Assembly (NCBI RefSeq): GCF_003429085.1
Contig: NZ_QVTC01000081.1
Span: 1-49,147 of the forward strand
Source: Bacillus sp. V59.32b
GTDB taxonomy: Bacteria > Bacillota > Bacilli > Bacillales > DSM-1321
Reading direction: 5' to 3'
DNA: 49,147 nucleotides
How positions within the stretch are numbered: the stretch's first letter is position 1; the number at the start of each line of letters is the position of its first letter. The notes under the pieces were generated by a model. It was not told where the DNA came from. It made no database searches and was given only the letters and a program-made list of their open reading frames with translations. Below, one piece after another: positions 43,240 through 49,147 of this stretch. A program made the position numbers and the translations under genes.

Positions 43240-43649
43240 TAATCATACTCCTTCCTTTATGCAGAGAGTTACTAGGAAAAGTCGAATATGCCCTAGATAA
43301 TTTGATTTCATATATCAAGTTTAACACAATTCTTATCATAATGGGTGGTATGTTAACCATAATGCAACTACAAAAACCTAAACCGTGCATAACAGAAGGA
43401 ATGAATACTTAGCAGGCAGTGATTAGTGTTAGATGGTTAATTACACTAACATATAGAAATAGCACCACTTATAAGGAGTATAACTTCTATTTGACAAACC
43501 TTAACTTGCTATCAAGGCATTTGAGATATTCTGAGCATAATATTTCTAACCCTTTAATAAAAATCCACTGCCTTGATCAGGCAGTGGATTGTGCATTTCT
43601 CTGTTTTTAACTTACTATCAAAGAATTGTTCGAATAGTACCTGTTTTTT
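43240..43649. other. Intergenic region with a terminator hairpin
   Basis: Nothing coding that I can support. A perfect 12-bp stem AATCCACTGCCT/AGGCAGTGGATT at 43562-43590 could end transcription from either side, though the T runs are weak. Confidence 0.5.
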
Positions 43650-44477
43650 TCACAGTGCGGTTTTCCTATACGCATGCAAGGCTTGCTTCAGGGTGGCATA
43701 GGTTTTAATGTTGTTAAAATCAATCCCAAGACTGACCATAGTTTGGGCAATTTCCGGACGAATGCCCGTGATGACAGCTTCCACTCCAAGAAGACGCAAA
43801 GAATCAATGACTTGGAAAAGCTGTTGGGCAACCATCGTATCAATGATCGGCACACCTGAGAGGTCCAGAATGAAATAGGAGACATTTAACTTGGTGCTTT
43901 GTTTTAACGATTCTTCCATCAGGAATTTTGCCCGGTCGGTATCAATCGTCCCGATAATGGGCAGAACCGCGATTTCATCTTCAAGCGGGACCACGGGCAC
44001 CGATAGCTCATTGAGAGCCGCCCTGGCCGTTTCCATTAACCGATTGTGATGATTCACAAACGCTTCACTAAAGCTTTGAGCCGCCTGATCAATGATCCGG
44101 TGCAGTTTCGTAAGTGACTCACTGTACTCGTCAAACGACGCCTGTTGTACCTTAGCCTCCTGAGTGATCACGCCAGCCATCACTTCACGGTAAATCGGCA
44201 ATTCATCCAAAGCCACATCAATGGTCATTCCCAAATTGGAACAGTATTCCCCTGTTTGTTCTCCCCAGACAGAAATTTTCTGCAAGGCTACTTCTAGCGG
44301 ATCGGTCAATAGTTCCTGGTACATATCAATCAATTTTACTCTTTCTTCCAATAACGCCGTGGAAATGGGTACCTGTTGTTCCGGATGCTTATTGTTCTGA
44401 ATATCAGTAATTTTTTCGGCTAGCTCGTATTTTTGTTCCGTTACCTTTTTTGCTACTTCTTCCATATTCCAGCTCAT
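43650..44477 (-). CDS. RsbR-family stressosome protein with STAS domain
   Basis: A 275-residue protein; ATG 44477 follows GAAAGGTGA. The N-terminal 150 residues are the helical non-haem globin-like sensor of RsbR proteins. The C-terminal STAS domain has both threonines phosphorylated by RsbT: T180 in GTIDTDRAK and T214 in PIIDTMVAQ, 34 residues apart exactly as T171 and T205 of B. subtilis RsbRA. It should assemble with RsbS and RsbT in the stressosome that triggers SigB. Neither partner is adjacent. A paralogue lies at 45036. Confidence 0.88.
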   Translation of the reverse strand: MSWNMEEVAKKVTEQKYELAEKITDIQNNKHPEQQVPISTALLEERVKLIDMYQELLTDPLEVALQKISVWGEQTGEYCSNLGMTIDVALDELPIYREVMAGVITQEAKVQQASFDEYSESLTKLHRIIDQAAQSFSEAFVNHHNRLMETARAALNELSVPVVPLEDEIAVLPIIGTIDTDRAKFLMEESLKQSTKLNVSYFILDLSGVPIIDTMVAQQLFQVIDSLRLLGVEAVITGIRPEIAQTMVSLGIDFNNIKTYATLKQALHAYRKTAL

Positions 44478-44769
44478 AAAATCACCTTTCAAAATACAAT
44501 CGCTACTAGGTTTAATTCATATCAATAATAAACTTCCCTACTTTGCCTGACAACTTGCAAGCCTTATCCAATGTTTGCCGATATTCTGAATGTAGCACAA
44601 AAATGCATCATAATTCACAAACCGTCTTTCCTAATGGCTAAGTGGTTTTTGGTAAACAACACTGTTTTAAAGCTAACGGGACAGGTTAGCTAAAAAAGCA
44701 AAGAGGGCATACAACAGATTTTATATATTAAAAACACATGAAGGTTAATGAAGGGAAGGGGGATAAACA

Positions 44770-44808
44770 ATGAAAAAGAATAACGTGGGTATAGATAATG
44801 TGATGTAA
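44770..44808 (+). other. Very short reading frame with strong ribosome site
   Basis: ATG 44770 lies 7 bases after AAGGGAAGGGGGA and codes for 12 residues, MKKNNVGIDNVM, then TAA. A terminator ends the unit about 100 bases later. It may be a leader peptide, a micro-protein or the stub of a lost gene. Confidence 0.35.
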
Positions 44809-44908
44809 ATGGGTTGAACCTTCTTATATATAAAAGGGTTTATATTTAGGGAAGGTAGCTTGCAGCGGTATGGAAGAACTGAGCGTATTGGCCTATTAAT
44901 AAATGACG

Positions 44909-44942
44909 AAACCGCATGCCTTTATCAGGTACGCGGTTTTTT
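44909..44942 (+). terminator. Terminator between the rsbR paralogues
   Basis: AAACCGCATGCCT pairs with AGGTACGCGGTTT (one mismatch, one G-T) around TTATC, followed by T. Oriented for plus-strand transcripts, although no long plus-strand gene precedes it. Confidence 0.75.
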
Positions 44943-45035
44943 ATAAGAAAATTCGTTTTTTCGTCCTTTATTCCTGTGCTGGTAATAAGCTTTGGATTCA
45001 GCGCGACATAATTGCGAGTTTACAAGCTATTAGGT

Positions 45036-45854
45036 CTAAACCAAGTAATCTTCCAATGCCTGTTGCAGGGTGGCTTTTGTTTCCGCTTTCCCTTCAAACG
45101 TTAACCCAATCCTGGTGATTTTTCGTACAATTTCAGGACGCAGCCCCGTAATCACACACTCGCATCCCATCATATTCGTCCCGTCGATGATCTTCATCAA
45201 ATGCTCGATAACTTCTGTCTCCATTTGGGCGATGCCAGAGAGATCCATTACCAAGGTTTCAATTCGCAATTTTCCAATTTCCATCAATACTTTCTCTTCG
45301 ATTCTGTTCGACCTGTACATTTCCATTTTTCCGATTAAAGGCAGCACGCACACTTTTGGGGTAATGGGAATGATCGGGACGGAAAGATCTTCAACTAAAG
45401 CCTGTTGTGCATAAATCAACTCATCCTTATAATTAGAATAACTCAGGAAAAAACCATTTAAGAACTGGTCGATACGATCGTTCACTTGTTTTTCAAGGTT
45501 AAAAAAATCCTCATGAGACGCATTTTCTTCTCTCTCTTCTTCAAATTGTTGTAGATATTTCCACAACGTCCTGCGGATAGATTGAACCCACTCAAGCTTA
45601 AAAGATAAGGTCAAACTATGGCTTGCCCACGATACGCCTTCTTCATTAGAGAATTTTTCCAATTCCGTTTCTTTTCCGGAAAGTACATACATGACCAGCT
45701 TATGGGCGTTGTTTAAGAGGTCAATGTTTCCGACTAACAAAATGTCATTAATCTTATCACGTACATTGACGGCTTCATTTAACAATTCATCTTGAAATTC
45801 ATGACTATTATGGGAAAAGTAATCCACATAATCTTTTTCCAGGGCTAGCCCCAT
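45036..45854 (-). CDS. RsbR-like protein lacking one phosphorylation site
   Basis: A 272-residue paralogue of the previous protein; ATG 45854 is preferred over the upstream GTG because GGAG lies 8 bases before it. N-terminal helical sensor of about 150 residues, C-terminal STAS with MDLSGIAQMETEV and VITGLRPEIVRKI. T213 matches RsbRA T205, but the position of T171 is methionine (M179 in GKMEMYRSN). So its control by RsbT should differ: no first phosphorylation, only the second. Resembles the more divergent RsbR paralogues of B. subtilis. Confidence 0.82.
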   Translation of the reverse strand: MGLALEKDYVDYFSHNSHEFQDELLNEAVNVRDKINDILLVGNIDLLNNAHKLVMYVLSGKETELEKFSNEEGVSWASHSLTLSFKLEWVQSIRRTLWKYLQQFEEEREENASHEDFFNLEKQVNDRIDQFLNGFFLSYSNYKDELIYAQQALVEDLSVPIIPITPKVCVLPLIGKMEMYRSNRIEEKVLMEIGKLRIETLVMDLSGIAQMETEVIEHLMKIIDGTNMMGCECVITGLRPEIVRKITRIGLTFEGKAETKATLQQALEDYLV

Positions 45855-45988
45855 ATCTTTCACTCCTATTCACATAATTAACTGGGAATATTTACTCTTT
45901 CATTCTATCAATTGTTTCACATCTTGACTATTGATAAAGAGTGTTTTTACAATGGATTTCTGCCGTATAAATAAGACGGCGAATTATA

Positions 45989-46018
45989 AAAAAAGCTGTC
46001 CGATGAGGACAGCCTTTC
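45989..46018 (-). terminator. Terminator of the thioesterase operon
   Basis: Read on the minus strand, GGCTGTCC-TCAT-CGGACAGC followed by seven T. It lies 38 bases after the stop of the gene at 46056. Confidence 0.85.
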
Positions 46019-46055
46019 ACGCGTTGTGGGGTGTTGTTAGTTAGAATGTTCTTTG

Positions 46056-46427
46056 TTACTGAATAATGGAAGCTCCTGTTAATGATTCAGGAGACATCCC
46101 AATCGCTAACAGGCTGATTTTGGCATAGCCCACATTTCTGAAATCGGTGAACACTTCTTTCAATACTTGGCAATGCATATCATCTTTTACCTTTTGCAAT
46201 TCCTTTTTATACAAGCGTAAAACAGATCCTTGTACAAAATTAGGGGTATGATTGCCTGGATTCTCATCTATAATTAAACAGCCCATATATTGATACTTAA
46301 ATTGCAAAGCGCGAGTTAGATTAATCACTTCAACAAGCTTTTCAAAAAGGGCAGGATAAGAATTCTTTAACTTCTCCAAAGCTTCTTTCGTCTCTCGTAA
46401 CTCATCTTGGCTTGATAAAGTTATCAT
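46056..46427 (-). CDS. Unknown soluble protein, 123 residues
   Basis: Start ATG 46427 behind AGGAGGC. The first half is a probable coiled coil (DELRETKEALEKLKNSYPAL), then KYQYMGCLIIDENPG and a C-terminal part rich in beta-type residues. No family recognised. It is 19 bases downstream of the thioesterase gene, so the two are probably co-transcribed. Confidence 0.7.
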   Translation of the reverse strand: MITLSSQDELRETKEALEKLKNSYPALFEKLVEVINLTRALQFKYQYMGCLIIDENPGNHTPNFVQGSVLRLYKKELQKVKDDMHCQVLKEVFTDFRNVGYAKISLLAIGMSPESLTGASIIQ

Positions 46428-46446
46428 GAATGTTGCCTCCTATTAT

Positions 46447-46965
46447 TTATTCATCCCATGGTTTTTTAACAGTAATATAAGCAGCTAATTCTTTACTTTT
46501 CTGTCTTCTGAATTTACGCATCTCCGCTCTTTCCTTGCCGGTATTATAAAGAAATATTTCTTCTTCTGTTTCTGGTACGATGCCTGGTACGTCAACCGGT
46601 CGTTTATCCTTACCCAGGGCTACAAAAGTCAAAAATGCAGTAGCGGCGATTCTGCGTTCGCCGGTTAAAATATCTTCGGCGATCACTTTACAGAATATTT
46701 CCATCGAGGTTGTTCCTGTATATGTTACAAAGGATTCGACACAGACGGAATCAGTTTGATGAATGGGACATAAAAAATCGATCGAATCCGTGGAAGCAGT
46801 TACGCATTCTTTTACTCTGGAATGTCTGCGTGCAGATAAAGTCGCGGCGTCATCCAGCTTTTTCATTAACACTCCGCCAAAAAGGGTATTATAGTTGTTT
46901 AAATCCGTTAATAATACTTGAGCAGTATTAATAATACGGCTTTCTTTAGCTTTTTTTGGTTCCAT
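46447..46965 (-). CDS. Acyl-CoA thioesterase, hotdog fold (YkhA-like)
   Basis: A 172-residue hotdog thioesterase. NTAQVLLTDLNNYNTLFGGVLMKKLDDAA contains the N-x-x-G/H-GG-x-L-x-x-x-D catalytic helix; SIDFLCPIHQTDSV and ATAFLTFVALGKD are typical of the YkhA/BACH family that hydrolyses long-chain acyl-CoA. The C-terminal 30 residues are basic (RAEMRKFRRQKSKE). First gene of a two-gene minus-strand operon. Confidence 0.88.
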   Translation of the reverse strand: MEPKKAKESRIINTAQVLLTDLNNYNTLFGGVLMKKLDDAATLSARRHSRVKECVTASTDSIDFLCPIHQTDSVCVESFVTYTGTTSMEIFCKVIAEDILTGERRIAATAFLTFVALGKDKRPVDVPGIVPETEEEIFLYNTGKERAEMRKFRRQKSKELAAYITVKKPWDE

Positions 46966-47073
46966 ATGAGGTGGCTCCCTTTCATGTCAAAATCCGAGAT
47001 GCATGGCCCCAAAAAGGTTATTTGGTGCCTGTCACAAGTGTACGCCCCTATTTTTGGATAGTAAAATGGTTAA

Positions 47074-47098
47074 ATTTTATCTCTACTATAGATAAAAT
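47074..47098. promoter_or_regulatory. Inverted repeat upstream of the thioesterase gene
   Basis: ATTTTATCT-ctactat-AGATAAAAT, 9-bp perfect arms, lies 109-133 bases before the thioesterase start. Could be an operator or a weak hairpin. Confidence 0.35.
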
Positions 47099-47148
47099 CT
47101 ATGTAAATGCTTACATGTATAACCTAATTGCATAGGGAAATTTCGGCA

Positions 47149-47183
47149 CAAAAAAGACGATTCTTTAAAATCAGAATCGCCAG
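47149..47183 (-). terminator. Terminator of the lysR-type gene
   Basis: On the minus strand GGCGATTCT pairs with AGAATCGTC, followed by six T. It lies about 10 bases after the regulator stop codon. Confidence 0.8.
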
Positions 47184-47192
47184 GGTATTTGT

Positions 47193-48095
47193 TTATGAAA
47201 ATGAATAAAAACCAGGCTTTAAAAGCCGTTCTTTTGTGAATTGAAGCCATTCTTTTGCAGCATAGGACAAATATTGATCTTTTCCCCATATAAGCGCCAG
47301 GTTCCAGCTAATTGAAGGGTTCACTACTCTAACTGGCTTTACATCTTTCGTTAAATGGGAGCAAATGCTTTCTGGCAAAAGAGATACACCTAGTTTCGAG
47401 GCAACCATTTCTTCAATAAACGACCACTGTGAACTTTCGGAGATAATGTGCGGGTTGAATCCAGCCTGATTACATGAGGCGATAATCCGATCGTATAAAA
47501 CAAAGTCCTTATTAAACATGATAAAGGATTCATTGGCCAAATCTGCTAAGTTTATTTCCTCATTTTCAGCTAATGGGTGTGATGGATGAAGGATGAGCAA
47601 TAAATCTTCTTCCATGAATGAGAAATGCTGAAAGATATCGTTGTTAGTAGGGAGGACAACTACCCCTACATCCAGAAGATTGTTAGCCACATCCTCTTCT
47701 ATTTTCTTTGATCCATCTTCGACCAATTGGAATGTGATGCCCGGATGCAATTCATGAAAGGAACCAACTATTTTTAGAAATAAGTGAGCATCAAATATAG
47801 GTGGCAATCCAATGCGAATATGCCCTTTTTCCAGCCCACGCAGGTTATCCAATTCCGATTCCAAATTGTTAAATGCTTGATTAATCAGTTTTGCCTGCTC
47901 CAAAATGATTCGGCCTGCATCTGTTAGGGTCAATTTCTTCCGGGACCGCTCAAAAAGAAGAACTCCCAGTTCGGTCTCCAAGTTTTTAATCATTTTACTG
48001 ATCGTTGGTTGGGTGATATACAAATGATCAGCCGCACGTGAAAAACTATTAAATTTTGTCACCTCAATAAAATATTGTAAATGTTTGATATCCAT
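47193..48095 (-). CDS. LysR-family transcriptional regulator (CidR/YwbI-like)
   Basis: A 300-residue regulator. The N-terminal winged helix-turn-helix (SFSRAADHLYITQPTISKMI, about residues 17-36) is canonical; the rest is the periplasmic-binding-like effector domain (HIRIGLPPIFDAH, GVVVLPTNNDIF). The pattern resembles CidR of Staphylococcus and YwbI of B. subtilis, which respond to pyruvate/acetate overflow and control cidABC-type holin genes. No cid genes are here, so the targets are elsewhere. The assignment within the family is a judgement from overall likeness. Confidence 0.78.
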   Translation of the reverse strand: MDIKHLQYFIEVTKFNSFSRAADHLYITQPTISKMIKNLETELGVLLFERSRKKLTLTDAGRIILEQAKLINQAFNNLESELDNLRGLEKGHIRIGLPPIFDAHLFLKIVGSFHELHPGITFQLVEDGSKKIEEDVANNLLDVGVVVLPTNNDIFQHFSFMEEDLLLILHPSHPLAENEEINLADLANESFIMFNKDFVLYDRIIASCNQAGFNPHIISESSQWSFIEEMVASKLGVSLLPESICSHLTKDVKPVRVVNPSISWNLALIWGKDQYLSYAAKEWLQFTKERLLKPGFYSFS

Positions 48096-48428
48096 TGTCT
48101 TGCACCTGCTTTATGGAGAAATTTAATGTCAAACCTTAAAGAACCGGGCATTGGTTAATACCGTAATTGTGGCTTTTATATAGAACTAAAGGATTGGAAG
48201 AAATGAGATTTGAGCATAAAAAAACCCCTTGGCATGATATTAAATGTCCTGAGCTTGCCGGCAAAAGGACTAATCAAAACCAGGAGGCTGTTAAAAAATA
48301 ATACAGTCATTGGATCGGCCGTAGTTACAAAAGAGTTTCCTGCTAAGTGGGTAACCGATGCAAGGTGATACTACAAATAACTAAACGATGAAAAAATGAA
48401 ATCTAAGAATACAATGCTTAAGAAAATA
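48096..48428. other. Intergenic region holding a frameshifted small reading frame
   Basis: Apart from the possible 54-residue broken gene at 48203-48368, I see no terminator, repeat or promoter that I can support. Confidence 0.5.
48203..48368 (+). pseudogene. Possible small gene broken at an A run, unknown
   Basis: ATG 48203 (ribosome site AAAGGATTGG) reads MRFEHKKTPWHDIKCPELAG and stops at TAA 48299. With one A removed from the A6 run just before, the frame continues NNTVIGSAVVTKEFPAKWVTD to TGA 48366, giving 54 residues that look protein-like. Not recognised. The only support is the quality of the two halves and the ribosome site. Confidence 0.35.
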
Positions 48429-48848
48429 TCATTTTTCGGATTCGTCCTTGCCATCTCCATCCTCATCTTTATTGAACCATAGTGGCTCTTTGTCATCAAC
48501 GTCACCATTATAGTTGATTAGGATTTCTTCTCCTGCTTTTATATCTGTGTATGCATAGAATTCAAATGTATGGTTCTCAAATTTAATATCATATGTGGCA
48601 TTAGGCTCATAGGAATGGTTAAAAAGACTGCCATACCCTAACACGATTGCAGAGTGATTTATTCCATACTCAAACACATAATCATCCAGTACCGTGTGCT
48701 CAATTAACATATGTTCCCTATTTGGATAAGGAATAACTGGTGCGACATGAAAAAGCGTACCTTTTGCTATATCAACTGTCGCAAACACGCCTCTATTAAA
48801 TTCCCCATCGCTGAGTGGGGATGTCTTTACTTCGATAATGTTAATCAC
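48429..48848 (-). CDS. SET-domain protein, putative lysine methyltransferase
   Basis: A compact SET protein of about 139 residues. It has the diagnostic SET motifs: RGVFATVDIAKGTLF at the start, LFNHSYEPNATYDI (NHSxxPNA, the S-adenosylmethionine pocket) and AGEEILINYNG (catalytic tyrosine). No pre-SET or post-SET cysteine clusters. The C-terminus is acidic (DEDGDGKDESEK). The frame is open for 30 more residues upstream but without a ribosome site; GTG 48848 is given here, while ATT at 48839 behind GAAGGTG is an alternative. Target protein unknown. Confidence 0.78.
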   Translation of the reverse strand: MINIIEVKTSPLSDGEFNRGVFATVDIAKGTLFHVAPVIPYPNREHMLIEHTVLDDYVFEYGINHSAIVLGYGSLFNHSYEPNATYDIKFENHTFEFYAYTDIKAGEEILINYNGDVDDKEPLWFNKDEDGDGKDESEK

Positions 48849-49044
48849 CTTCGAGTTCTTTTCTTTAATGTTCTTACCTTCATAATCTTGACGGTTTATT
48901 GTGTAGAAAGCAACTGTTTTAATGTAAAAAAGCTTCAAAAGAAGTTGGGTCTGTATGTTTTAGTGGGCACTAATAGGAAAAAATTATAAAATCTTCTTTT
49001 TTTCGGTTCTTCACCAAAAGAAGTGGTTTAAGCTTTTGATTATC

Positions 49045-49147
49045 CGTTGATTTCCGCTCCAGGCCCTCGCTTTACGCGGACAGTCCGGGCCTCCTCGGCA
49101 AAGGGCACGCCTCCGGGACTTACACAGGATGTGTTGGCGTCGACGTA
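49045..49147 (-). repeat. Partial GC-rich interspersed repeat at window end
   Basis: CGTTGATTTCCGCTCCAGG at the left edge is the complement of CCTGGAACGGAAATCAAC in the repeat at 42498-42630 (one mismatch), and GCCTCCTCGGC also matches. Further right, GGACTTACACAGGATGTG is related to the insert in the 5S gene at the window start (CACATCCTGTGCAAGTCC). The element runs past the end of the window. Confidence 0.7.

Larger units (their letters stand above)
44478..45035. other. Intergenic region between the two rsbR paralogues
   Basis: Contains an inverted repeat AGCTAAC/GTTAGCT (44671-44691). A 12-codon reading frame (MKKNNVGIDNVM, 44770-44808) has a perfect AAGGGAAGGGGG ribosome site. A strong plus-strand terminator follows at 44909-44942. 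No longer gene can be supported. Confidence 0.5.

Noticed and set aside
43419-43610. 63-codon frame, MISVRWLITLTYRN
   Set aside because: No ribosome site, and its 3' part is the terminator hairpin at 43562-43590.
44780-44795. SigB promoter (GGGTAT at 44787)
   Set aside because: No GTTTAA-like -35 at 12-14 bases, and it lies inside the 12-codon frame.
44903-45118. 71-codon plus-strand frame
   Set aside because: Starts inside a terminator and runs antisense into the rsbR paralogue; no ribosome site.
48849-48938. 30-residue N-terminal extension of the SET protein
   Set aside because: TTG start without ribosome site, and the added residues do not look like part of a SET domain.

Overview
This window is chromosomal DNA from a spore-forming member of the Bacillaceae (Firmicutes). 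The evidence is gene order and protein content: a complete purEKBCSQLFMNHD operon behind a guanine riboswitch, then yerA-yerB-yerC-pcrB-pcrA-ligA-camS, rocA-type P5C dehydrogenase and gatCAB, as in Bacillus subtilis, plus spore-coat (CotF-like) genes and RsbR stressosome proteins. GTG and TTG starts, strong GGAGG-type ribosome sites and TTGACA/TATAAT promoters agree. I cannot name the species from sequence alone. Both ends lie in repeated DNA (an rRNA operon tail at the left, a GC-rich interspersed repeat at the right), so this may be a whole draft contig.

Layout. 1-190: an interrupted 3' part of 5S rRNA and its terminator. 365-2370 (minus): a half-size MFS protein translationally coupled to a membrane-anchored FAD oxidoreductase. 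2575-3313: yebE-yebG. 3313-3590: PurR boxes, promoter and guanine riboswitch. 3731-16824: twelve pur genes in pathway operon order, nearly all overlapping by 4-17 bases or separated by short gaps, except for a 411-base gap between purB and purC filled by a 40-bp tandem repeat. 16989-26894: a DUF2892 membrane protein (minus), adenine-deaminase-like YerA, lipoprotein YerB, TrpR-like YerC, PcrB, PcrA helicase with a LexA box, NAD-dependent DNA ligase, CamS. 27058-32351: P5C dehydrogenase and the GatCAB amidotransferase. 32429-36840: GNAT, small proteins, and two CotF-like gene pairs flanking an AdhB-type zinc dehydrogenase. 37224-39565: four uncharacterised membrane or lipoprotein genes. 39871-42711: decaying genes (DinB, VOC), a DUF1801 protein and a deleted IS1182-family element. 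42877-48848 (minus): a cyclic-phosphate receiver (cREC) protein, two RsbR paralogues, an unknown protein with a YkhA-type acyl-CoA thioesterase, a CidR-like LysR regulator and a SET-domain protein.

How it works together. The left two thirds is conserved housekeeping: de novo IMP synthesis controlled by PurR and guanine, replication/repair enzymes under SOS control, proline catabolism and Gln-tRNA formation. The right third is accessory: spore coat, general stress signalling and membrane genes, with several single-base frameshifts and mobile remnants.

Unexplained structure includes five intergenic arrays of 20-21-bp phased repeats with three different cores, a 126-bp element at 36181-36306 that folds as a closed stem carrying three hairpins, a 72-nt insertion in 5S rRNA, and an IS inserted precisely in the loop of a hairpin. 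All function calls come from reading the sequence and recalled family knowledge; no search was run.
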